From positions 1-5,188 of the forward strand of contig QHYA01000027.1 in assembly GCA_003223995.1 (NCBI GenBank): 5,188 bases of DNA, written 5' to 3'. Below, piece by piece: positions 1 to 4,981 of this stretch (position 1 is its first letter; the number at the start of each line of letters is the position of its first letter). The notes beneath the pieces were generated by a model. That model saw only the letters and a program-made list of their open reading frames with translations. It was not told where the DNA came from and searched no databases. The stretch comes from Acidobacteriota bacterium. GTDB lineage: Bacteria; Acidobacteriota; Polarisedimenticolia; QHYA01. Made by a program: the position numbers and the translations under genes.

Positions 1-305
1 ACGAGCACCGTGAGCGAGAAGCTCAGACCCTTCTCGCTGTCGTTGGACTCGACCCTCGCCTCTTCACCGCGCGGCGAAAGAAGCCTGGGAGCGGTCACCA
101 GCCCGCCCGTCTCGAGGTCGCGGACCCGGGCGTCGCACTGGAAGGAGTTGGGGGGATCGGAAACCGGCTTGATGTCCAGCTCGAGAGCGTAGCGATTGAA
201 CGCTATGGTCTGAGAAGCGGACGACCTTTGGACACCCCACCCCAGAAGAACCAGAACAGCCGCTCCCAACAATAACGCGGGCCTCATTCGCACCGAACGT
301 GTCAT
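1..305 (-). CDS. Exported protein of unknown function, N-terminal part (runs off left edge)
   Basis: This is the first 101 codons of a minus-strand gene whose 3' end lies outside the window. The ATG at 305 is preceded by AGGAG with a 5-nt gap, which fixes the start. The N-terminus is a classic Sec signal peptide: basic start (MTRSVRMRP), hydrophobic core at residues 10-24 (ALLLGAAVLVLLGWG) and a likely cleavage site after the Ser-Ser-Ala at 28-30. The mature part (from about SQTIAFNRYALELDIKP) alternates polar and hydrophobic residues, including CDARVRDLETG, APRLLSPRGEEARVES and LSFSLTVLV, which suggests a beta-rich periplasmic or outer-membrane-facing domain. The phrase about a return value that is 'PRLL..GEEARV' faintly recalls segments of secretin-type proteins, but I do not recognise the family. 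Third codon positions are GC-rich as in the neighbouring genes. It lies 184 bp beyond tag and probably has its own promoter. That it is a real gene is likely; its function is unknown. Confidence 0.75.
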   Translation of the reverse strand, partial: MTRSVRMRPALLLGAAVLVLLGWGVQRSSASQTIAFNRYALELDIKPVSDPPNSFQCDARVRDLETGGLVTAPRLLSPRGEEARVESNDSEKGLSFSLTVL

Positions 306-452
306 AGCGTCTCCTGTATTCGAGGATCCCAGTTGCAAGCTCTGTCGAGGTTGCGCCTATCAGAGGATCCTGCCGACAAGGCGGAGTCGACAAAACCCAG
401 GATGGAATGTAGGGCACTCGCCTCATTCATGGTAGGCAGGTGTCGAATCTCG

Positions 453-470
453 TGCGGCGATATCGCAGCA
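453..470. repeat. 18-bp imperfect palindrome, possible operator
   Basis: TGCGGCGATATCGCAGCA is a palindrome with a single symmetric mismatch (G456 against A467) and a perfect 10-bp core, GCGATATCGC at 457-466. It has no loop, so it is more like a binding site for a dimeric regulator than an RNA hairpin. It lies between the tag stop and the start of the exported-protein gene, about 150 bp upstream of that gene. Its function is inferred only from symmetry and position. Confidence 0.35.
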
Positions 471-489
471 GGGGGGGGGAGGTGCGGAA

Positions 490-1104
490 CTACGCAGATT
501 TGTCAGGGCGGATCGAGGCGGGCCTCACCGACTGCGGCACGGCGAGCTCCGCGTGGCGGAAACACCCGATCAGGTGATCGTTCACCATTCCGACGGCCTG
601 CATGAAGGCATAGCAGATCGTGCTACCCACGAACTTGAACCCGCGCTGGCGCAGGTCCTGGCTCAGGGCATCGGACTCCGCCGTACGGGCCGGCAGCTTC
701 CGCAGCGAGCGCCGCCGGTTCTGTTGCGGCCGCCCCCCTACGAACCGCCAGACGTAAGCATCGAAGCTTCCGAACTGTCTCTGGACGGCTAGGAAGACCC
801 GCGCGTTCTGGACGGCTGCGGCAACCTTCAGGCGATTGCGGACGATGCCTGGGTTGCGCAGGAGCGCCGCCTGCTTCCGCGCGTCGAATCGTGCCACGCG
901 GGCCGGATCGAATCCTGCGAACGCTTCCTGGTAGGCGTCGCGCTTCTTCAGGATCGTCTCCCAGCTCAACCCCGCCTGCGCGCCCTCCAGGAGCAGGAAC
1001 TCGAACAGGACGGAGTCGTCGTGAGCCGGGACACCCCACTCGGTGTCGTGGTAGGCGATCATCAGGTCCCCGCGCGCCCAACCGCACCGCCCGAGCTTCC
1101 TCAC
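490..1104 (-). CDS. tag: DNA-3-methyladenine glycosylase I (Tag)
   Basis: This enzyme excises 3-methyladenine from alkylated DNA in the cytoplasm, the first step of base excision repair. At 204 residues it is slightly longer than the E. coli enzyme (187) because of a C-terminal tail. It aligns with Tag throughout: RCGW at 6-9, IAYHDTEWGVP at 16-26, LEGAQAGLSWETILKKR at 39-55, the helix-hairpin-helix region LLRNPGIVRNRLKV at 81-94, ASDAL-type SDALSQDLRQRGFKFVG at 144-160, TICYAFMQAVGMVNDH at 162-177. The structural zinc ligands known from E. coli Tag (Cys4, His17, His175, Cys179) correspond to Cys7, His19, His177 and Cys181. The catalytic-pocket residues Tyr16, Glu38 and Trp46 correspond to Tyr18, Glu40 and Trp48. 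The start is GTG at 1104, with AAGGGGG five bases upstream; no ATG is available in this frame. It is the last gene of the sulfatase-like/YceI cluster, beginning about 14 nt after the expected yceI stop. The last 20 residues, rich in Pro and Arg, are unlike E. coli Tag. Confidence 0.95.
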   Translation of the reverse strand: MRKLGRCGWARGDLMIAYHDTEWGVPAHDDSVLFEFLLLEGAQAGLSWETILKKRDAYQEAFAGFDPARVARFDARKQAALLRNPGIVRNRLKVAAAVQNARVFLAVQRQFGSFDAYVWRFVGGRPQQNRRRSLRKLPARTAESDALSQDLRQRGFKFVGSTICYAFMQAVGMVNDHLIGCFRHAELAVPQSVRPASIRPDKSA

Positions 1105-1118
1105 GGTCGCCCCCTTGC

Positions 1119-1678
1119 TCAGGTCCTCGTGTCTCCCGTATCGCCTCGGCGTCGATGGTGATGTCGACGTCGTTTCCGACCACGATTCCGCCTTTCTCCA
1201 GCGCGGAATTCCAGCTCACGCCGAAGTCATGGCGCTTGATCCTGGTCCTCGCAAGGAAGCCCGCACGCACCTTGGGGCCCCGATCAACCCCGCCCTCCCA
1301 CCAGGGGGTCTTCCACTGCCCGAGGTAACGGACTTCGAGCGGAATCCTTCGAGTGACTCCTCGGATCGTCAGGTCGCCCCACAGAAGGCAGTCGTGGTCG
1401 CCGAGCAGGTCGATCTCGTTCCCTGAAAAGATGATCGTAGGATATCTCTCCACGTCCAGGAAGTCCGCGCTCCTCAGATGAGCATCACGCTCGGCGTCCC
1501 CGGTCCAAATCCCCCGGGCGTCGATCCGTGCCTCCACCGAACCGGGTCGTGGATCGCCCGGCTCGAACTCCAGGCTCCCCTGGATGTTCTTGAAGTGCCC
1601 GCGGACGTCGGTGACCATCATGTGCCGGACGGAGAATTCGGCCGCGGTATGGCCGGGCTCCAGGATCCATTTCGCCAT
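1119..1678 (-). CDS. YceI-family lipocalin-like protein, probably frameshifted at its 3' end
   Basis: YceI-family proteins are beta-barrels that bind polyprenyl or other lipid chains. The YceI domain fills nearly the whole protein (about 183 residues): AKWILEPGHTAAEFSVRHM at the N-terminus, VRGHFKNIQGSLEF, SVEARIDARGIWTGDAERDAHLRSADFLDVERYPTI in pieces, GDLTIRGVTRRIPLEV, RAGFLARTRIKRHDFGVSW and the closing strand DVDITIDAEAIRE. There is no signal peptide, so unlike E. coli YceI this copy should stay in the cytoplasm. Two ATGs are adjacent (1681 and 1678); GAGG lies 3 nt from the first and 6 nt from the second, so I choose 1678. The frame has no stop after the domain. It stays open to 623 through tag, giving a 165-residue tail of Arg, Gly and Pro that looks like a shadow of tag. 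A TGA at 1121-1119 lies in the frame reached by a single one-base slip, for example a G lost from the GGG near 1136. I therefore set the end there. The start is 29 nt after the upstream sulfatase-like gene. Confidence 0.85.
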
Positions 1679-1692
1679 CATTCACCTCGTTG
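1676..1692 (-). promoter_or_regulatory. Ribosome binding site deciding the YceI start
   Basis: Read on the minus strand, the sequence is ACGAGGTGAATGATGGC. GAGG leaves 3 nt to the first ATG and 6 nt to the second. The second ATG (1678) has the usual spacing and gives a product starting MAKWILEP, the usual beginning for cytoplasmic members of the family. Confidence 0.6.
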
Positions 1693-1707
1693 ATTTATCT
1701 TTCCATT

Positions 1708-3774
1708 TCAGTCTATGTAGCCGAGTGAACGGAGCCGCTCCTTCTGCTCCTCGTTCAGTTCGATTGCCCGGGACAGTCCCCGCCCCTTGCCCCAGCTCTC
1801 CCTCCAGGCGACAAGGGCTTTTCGAAGCGTTTCATCCAGGGCCGGATCGCCGCTGGAGGTGCGGCTGGAGATGCGGCTGGAGATATTGGTCTGCTCGGCG
1901 GGATCGGCCGAAAGGTCGAAGAGCTCCTCGGCCCCCGTCACCCTGGATTGAATGAACTTGTATCGCTCGGTCCTCACGCATGCGAGCCTGCCGTGAAGGT
2001 CGCCGAATGCGTGCGCCGGCTCGGCCCCGCGGACCGCGCCGCCCCCGGAGTTCCCGCCCCCCGCCGCCGCTCCGGGATCGCTGGCGATGAGGGAGGAGAG
2101 GTCCCGCTCCGCGTTCGGCCCTTTCGGTGCCGGGGCTCCGAAACCCGAAGGGGGCTTCAGACCGGCGATGCCGATGAGAGTGGGGGCGATGTCCATCAGC
2201 CTCACCTGCTGCGCAACGACCTTCCCCGCTGGGACCTTCCGCGGATAGCGAATCACGAGCGGAACGAGGAGGCTCTCGTCGTAGAGCGACCTGCGGTGCC
2301 CCTTGTTGCCGTGCTCGAAGAACTCCTCCCCGTGGTCCGCCGTGGCGGCGACGATCGTGTCGTCGAAGACCCCGAGCGACTTCAGGATCTCCATCAGGCG
2401 GCCGATGTGAAGGTCCGTGAAACGGATCTCCCCATCATACAACGCGATCACGTGCTCGAGATCGCGCGGGTCCATCCCCGGACGGATTTGCGGGTTTTTC
2501 ATGTAGTTCTCGGCGGTCACCGAACCGCGGTAGCCGGGGTCGAACATCGTATCGAAGGGAGGAGGCGGCGCGTAATCGTAATGGACGTCCCACATGTGAA
2601 GGAAAATGAAGAAAGGGCGCTGCCTGCCTTCACGGTCCCAGCGCGACAGCCAACTCCCGACGGTGCGGAGGAGCAGAGGCGAGGTGATACCGCGGTGCGA
2701 GAACTGGGGAGAAGAATTCGTCACGCTGTAATCGTCGTAGTGCTCGAACCCCTGGGAGAAGCCGTACTCCGCCTCCAGGTAAGGCCCGGACGTGAATCCC
2801 GCCGTGGCGTAGCCCGAACGCCTCAGGGCCTCCGCCAGCGTCAAGACCCCCGGCCGCAGCCTCATGCGATCGAGGATCACCCCGTGCCCTTCCGGAGGCA
2901 GCGAGGTGAGCATCGTCAGATGGGCTGGGAGGGTCCAGGAGGTCGAGGAGACGACCGTCTTGAAGCGGACCCCTTCGCGCGCCAGAGCGTCGATGGAGGG
3001 GCTCGTCTCGCGGGGGTACCCGTCGCAGTGGAGGTGGTCGGCGCGCAGCGAATCGACCGAGATCAGAAGGATATTGGGCAGTCCCTTCGTGGCGGAGATG
3101 GCTGGCGCAGGGCCGGAGTCGGATCCCAGCGCCGTGGCGGCCGCAGCGGCCCCCGTCGCGAGCAGGATCGTTGCGGCATCGAAGATGGTATAGAAGGCGA
3201 CGAGTTGCCCCACGCGTTCGAGGTTGCGGAATGTCAGCAGGAGGCCGATGAACATCGCAGCGGCGATCGCGCACGCCACCACCCAGCTCAGGGGAGGCAA
3301 GCGGTCTCCCAGCAGGTGACGGACGAGACCCTGGATGCCGGCGACGGCGAAGGCTACGGGGACGCCGAGCGCATACACCAGCGCCCAGAACTCGCCGCGG
3401 GGAAGGGCGCCGCGCGAGCCGGTGCGCCGGGCGGCGGCGGCGACGGCAGGCGCCAGCGCAGCGGCGACCACACACAACAGCAGGAGGTTGACGGCGATGG
3501 CGAGGCAGAGGAAGCGGGCCAACTCCCCTGGTCGGGCCAGGTCGAAGGGGAGATTCACCAGCTTCCGGACACGGAACAGCAGGTCCAGGTCGAGCTGCTC
3601 CAGGCCCCGGTTCAGAAGACGAAAAAGCCTGAGATGGCCGACCCTTCCTATCCCGCTGATCCGACCCAGAGCCAGGACGTCGATGACGGAAACGATGACG
3701 GCCGCCGCGCCGCTTCCCAGAAAGAGCGTCGCGACCGGGCGGCCGGTCCCGCCGGATCCCGCTGCTGTCGGCAC
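1708..3774 (-). CDS. Five-TM membrane protein with sulfatase-like (alkaline phosphatase superfamily) domain, Thr nucleophile
   Basis: The protein has 688 residues. The N-terminal third is membrane: hydrophobic segments at about 14-36, 86-115, 130-150, 161-182 and 191-215. From about 232 a sulfatase-fold domain follows, expected outside the cytoplasmic membrane: NILLISVDSLRADHL (metal ligand Asp241), the nucleophile region SWTLPAHLTMLTSLPP at 279-294, FLHMWDVHYDYAPP (His398), ALYDGEIRFTD at 444-454, ATADHGEEF (Asp480, His481) and KGHRRSLYDE at 491-500. Aligning LTS with the LTG of sulfatases puts Thr281 where the formylglycine Cys/Ser belongs and His285 at the motif Arg, so it cannot carry the usual sulfatase modification. 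Thr nucleophiles and five TM helices are typical of LtaS/EptA-type transferases, but the rest reads like COG3119 sulfatases. A Gly/Ala-rich insert lies at 566-585 and an ISSR repeat at 631-642; the end, NEEQKERLRSLGYID, is a common tail in this group. The start is GTG with no ATG nearby and only a G-run as Shine-Dalgarno. The substrate is unknown. Confidence 0.9.
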   Translation of the reverse strand: MPTAAGSGGTGRPVATLFLGSGAAAVIVSVIDVLALGRISGIGRVGHLRLFRLLNRGLEQLDLDLLFRVRKLVNLPFDLARPGELARFLCLAIAVNLLLLCVVAAALAPAVAAAARRTGSRGALPRGEFWALVYALGVPVAFAVAGIQGLVRHLLGDRLPPLSWVVACAIAAAMFIGLLLTFRNLERVGQLVAFYTIFDAATILLATGAAAAATALGSDSGPAPAISATKGLPNILLISVDSLRADHLHCDGYPRETSPSIDALAREGVRFKTVVSSTSWTLPAHLTMLTSLPPEGHGVILDRMRLRPGVLTLAEALRRSGYATAGFTSGPYLEAEYGFSQGFEHYDDYSVTNSSPQFSHRGITSPLLLRTVGSWLSRWDREGRQRPFFIFLHMWDVHYDYAPPPPFDTMFDPGYRGSVTAENYMKNPQIRPGMDPRDLEHVIALYDGEIRFTDLHIGRLMEILKSLGVFDDTIVAATADHGEEFFEHGNKGHRRSLYDESLLVPLVIRYPRKVPAGKVVAQQVRLMDIAPTLIGIAGLKPPSGFGAPAPKGPNAERDLSSLIASDPGAAAGGGNSGGGAVRGAEPAHAFGDLHGRLACVRTERYKFIQSRVTGAEELFDLSADPAEQTNISSRISSRTSSGDPALDETLRKALVAWRESWGKGRGLSRAIELNEEQKERLRSLGYID
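1850..1885 (-). repeat. In-frame 12-bp tandem repeat, three units
   Basis: Three adjacent 12-bp units on the plus strand, CCGCTGGAGGTG (1850-1861), CGGCTGGAGATG (1862-1873) and CGGCTGGAGATA (1874-1885), encode ISSR-ISSR-TSSG near the C-terminus of the sulfatase-like protein (residues 631-642). Because the unit is a multiple of three, changes in copy number keep the reading frame. Confidence 0.8.
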
Positions 3775-3780
3775 CCCCCG

Positions 3781-3786
3781 AGTATA
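3781..3786 (-). promoter_or_regulatory. Possible -10 element (TATACT) for the sulfatase-like gene
   Basis: TATACT on the minus strand matches the sigma-70 -10 consensus at five of six bases. It ends 6 nt before the GTG at 3774, so a transcript starting there would be nearly leaderless, which would fit the lack of a proper Shine-Dalgarno. I see no convincing -35 at 16-18 nt. In GC-rich DNA a hexamer like this is rarer than elsewhere but can still occur by chance. Confidence 0.25.
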
Positions 3787-3803
3787 GCCGAGCAGAAACG
3801 GCC

Positions 3804-3828
3804 AGCCAGTAGCCCTACAAGCCTGGCT
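3804..3828 (-). other. Weak hairpin between rhodanese and sulfatase-like genes
   Basis: AGCCAG (3804-3809) and CTGGCT (3823-3828) form a 6-bp stem with a 13-nt loop. No T-tract follows on the minus strand, so this is at best a poor terminator for the rhodanese transcript and may be a chance pairing. Confidence 0.2.
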
Positions 3829-3830
3829 TA

Positions 3831-3860
3831 TTAGAGGGACACCGCTTAGAGGGACACCGC
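3831..3860. repeat. Perfect 15-bp tandem duplication
   Basis: TTAGAGGGACACCGC occurs twice, head to tail and without a mismatch, at 3831-3845 and 3846-3860. It lies in the 92-bp gap just after the rhodanese stop codon (3867) and upstream of the sulfatase-like gene. Each copy carries a TAA on the minus strand. The identity of the copies suggests a recent slippage duplication; no function is evident. Confidence 0.9.
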
Positions 3861-3866
3861 GGCGGG

Positions 3867-4256
3867 TTACCTCTTCTCGAGGGGATACCCGGCCTCACGC
3901 CAGGCCCGGATCCCTCCGTCCATTGAGAGGACGTTCCTGTAGCCCATCTTCTGGAGGCTTTCGGCGGTCAGTGCCGAGCGGAATCCCCCGCCGCAGTAGA
4001 GGACGATCTCCTCGTCCTTGTCCGGGATGAGGGTTTCTATGTCCCGCTCCAAGACCCCTCGGCCGATGTGCCTGGCGCCGGCGGCGTGCTCCTTCTCGAA
4101 CTCGTGGTCCTCCCGGACGTCCACGAAGTGGAATGTCTCGCCCCGATCCCGCTTGGCCTTGACGTCGGCAGCAGAGCACTCTCGGACCTTCCGCTTGGCC
4201 TCCTCGACCAGCTTGAGAAACCCCGAATTGTGCTTCATGAGTTCATTGTAGCTCAT
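3867..4256 (-). CDS. Single-domain rhodanese-like sulfurtransferase
   Basis: The protein has 129 residues and one rhodanese domain. Family members carry a sulfane sulfur on an active-site Cys as a persulfide and pass it to thiols, cyanide or protein acceptors. Visible here: VDVREDHEFEKEHAAGARHI at about 45-64 with the conserved Asp46 and Arg48, the strand EEIVLYC, the six-residue active loop CGGGFR with Cys88, SALTAESLQKMGY at 94-106, and the CH2-type motif MDGGIRAWREAGYP at 112-125. The six-residue loop is that of true sulfurtransferases, not the seven-residue loop of Cdc25-type phosphatases. An N-terminal helix of about 25 residues (NELMKHNSGFLKLVEEAKRK) precedes the domain; there is no signal peptide or membrane segment, so it is cytoplasmic. 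The ATG at 4256 has only a weak purine stretch before it, and an alternative ATG at 4238 is no better. The gap to the next gene downstream is 92 bp, so cotranscription with the sulfatase-like gene is possible but not shown. Functionally it could serve thiosulfate detoxification or sulfur donation; there are no partner genes nearby to decide. Confidence 0.93.
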   Translation of the reverse strand: MSYNELMKHNSGFLKLVEEAKRKVRECSAADVKAKRDRGETFHFVDVREDHEFEKEHAAGARHIGRGVLERDIETLIPDKDEEIVLYCGGGFRSALTAESLQKMGYRNVLSMDGGIRAWREAGYPLEKR

Positions 4257-4347
4257 CGGATCGAAGCCGCCGGTGGGATGCGGTTCCTTCCACCGCCCTC
4301 GGTATCCATCAATGGACTGCGCTCCTGTAACTCTACCTCAAGCTCAG

Positions 4348-4360
4348 TTCCTTCAAGGAA
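4348..4360. promoter_or_regulatory. 13-bp palindrome, possible operator in the divergent region
   Basis: TTCCTTCAAGGAA has perfect 6-bp arms around a central C. It lies 92 bp upstream of the rhodanese start and about 110 bp upstream of the HEPN start, in the more AT-rich stretch between two divergent genes, where a shared operator would be expected. No known regulator's site is recognised with certainty. Confidence 0.35.
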
Positions 4361-4418
4361 GTCGTAGAGGACAGGCAATGCGGGGAGCTGGACCTGCAGA
4401 ACATGATATGAGGGGTGC

Positions 4419-4447
4419 TTGAATCGCCATGGGGTCTCCGATACTCT
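4419..4447 (+). promoter_or_regulatory. Weak candidate promoter for the HEPN gene
   Basis: TTGAAT (4419-4424) resembles a -35 box (TTGACA, four of six), and TACTCT (4442-4447) after exactly 17 nt resembles a -10 box (three of six). GATACT at 4440-4445 matches TATAAT better but leaves only a 15-nt spacer. If transcription begins just after these boxes, the RNA would lack the left arm of the hairpin at 4431-4467, so either this promoter or the hairpin is likely to be wrong. Confidence 0.2.
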
Positions 4448-4467
4448 CGTGGACGATCGGAGGTCCC
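4431..4467 (+). promoter_or_regulatory. Leader hairpin that sequesters the HEPN Shine-Dalgarno
   Basis: The arm at 4431-4442 (GGGGTCTCCGAT) pairs with 4456-4467 (ATCGGAGGTCCC) over 12 consecutive positions: ten Watson-Crick pairs and two G-U wobbles, closing a 13-nt loop. The right arm contains the GGAGG Shine-Dalgarno (4459-4463) of the HEPN gene, which starts 3 nt beyond the stem. If the transcript begins upstream of 4431, ribosome access should be blocked until the stem is opened. As DNA, the inner CTCCGAT/ATCGGAG inverted repeat could instead be an operator. The pairing is seen directly; the regulation is inferred. Confidence 0.5.
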
Positions 4468-4469
4468 TC

Positions 4470-4853
4470 ATGCCGAACCGTGCGAAGGACTGGATCGCGC
4501 AGGCCGAACGCGACCTGGAGCAGGCGACAGCGTCCCAGGAGCAGGGCCGACACGAATGGGCCTGCTTCGCGGCCCAGCAGTCCGCCGAGAAGGCGGTCAA
4601 GGCCTTGCACCTTGCCCTCGACCAGAAGCCGTTGGGTTACTCGGTCTCCCGGCTCCTGCGCGAGCTGCCGGTCCCCGTGGAATCCGCGCTCGTCGAGAAG
4701 GGGGAAGTCCTCGACAGGGTTTACATCCCTTCCAGGTATCCCGACTCTCATCCCGGCGGCGCCCCCTTCGAGCATTACGGGCCGCCTCAGAGCGGGGAGA
4801 CGATCCAGCATGCCCGCGCGATCCTCGATTTCGTCCGTTCCAAGATGCCCTGA
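4470..4853 (+). CDS. HEPN domain protein (putative RNase toxin or nucleotidyltransferase partner)
   Basis: HEPN domains are four-helix bundles found in RNase toxins and in partners of minimal nucleotidyltransferases (MNT). The 127-residue protein is one such domain. Helix 1 is KDWIAQAERDLEQATASQ (6-23), helix 2 the signature HEWACFAAQQSAEKAVKALHLAL (28-50) with the paired Gln36-Gln37 and Glu40-Lys41; later come RLLRELP at 61-67, the family segment YIPSRYPDSHPGGAPFEHYG at 85-104 and a final helix TIQHARAILDFVRSKM. Arg89 and His94 have the spacing of the R-x4-6-H motif, but since they lie in the Pro/Gly-rich segment before the last helix I cannot say that they are catalytic. The start at 4470 is chosen because GGAGG lies 6 nt upstream; the frame also extends back to a TTG at 4419, which has no ribosome binding site and breaks homology. 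No MNT gene (GSxxxG...DxD) is visible on either side. The gene faces the rhodanese divergently and the right-edge gene convergently. Confidence 0.88.
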   Translation: MPNRAKDWIAQAERDLEQATASQEQGRHEWACFAAQQSAEKAVKALHLALDQKPLGYSVSRLLRELPVPVESALVEKGEVLDRVYIPSRYPDSHPGGAPFEHYGPPQSGETIQHARAILDFVRSKMP

Positions 4854-4921
4854 CCGATCCATCTCAGCAAGCCCATATGTTGGTCGCCTGGTCCCAGCCC
4901 GGTTGCCGCGGACGAGTGACG

Positions 4922-4939
4922 GGGTGGGCGAGTTCACCC
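4922..4939 (+). terminator. Weak hairpin in the convergent gap after HEPN
   Basis: GGGTG (4922-4926) can pair with CACCC (4935-4939) around an 8-nt loop, in the 128-bp space between two convergent stop codons where a terminator is expected. No T-tract follows on the plus strand, so this is a weak call. Nothing else stands out in 4854-4981. Confidence 0.2.
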
Positions 4940-4981
4940 GAGGGGCGGGAAAGCGAGGCCCTGCGTGGGGTTGATGCGGGG

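Noticed and set aside
321..370. Two copies of GAGGATCC about 42 bp apart (321-328 and 363-370)
   Set aside because: Eight bases is too short to mean anything without a conserved context.
64..426. Minus-strand frame overlapping the exported-protein gene
   Set aside because: Out of phase with the gene that has the signal peptide and ribosome binding site, and its Arg-rich product shows no domain.
623..1118. The tail of the open YceI frame read as a real fusion domain
   Set aside because: It overlaps tag completely in another frame, and its composition is that of a frame shadow. The Tag frame has every conserved zinc ligand and pocket residue.
1948..3834. A 628-codon plus-strand open frame exactly opposite the sulfatase-like gene
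   Set aside because: It is antisense to a well-supported gene, and its product is rich in Arg, Gly, Glu and Asp without any domain. Such long antisense frames are expected opposite GC-rich genes.
4253..4471. Minus-strand frame ending in an ATGA overlap with the rhodanese start, containing YHVLQVQLPALPVLYDFLEG
   Set aside because: The overlap looks like translational coupling and this peptide is fairly protein-like, but no start has a ribosome binding site. The frame would begin on the HEPN start codon and cross its leader hairpin, and no family is recognised. Kept as non-coding.
4429..4974. Plus-strand 181-codon frame overlapping HEPN
   Set aside because: Arg/Ser/Pro-rich shadow, one base out of phase with the HEPN gene.
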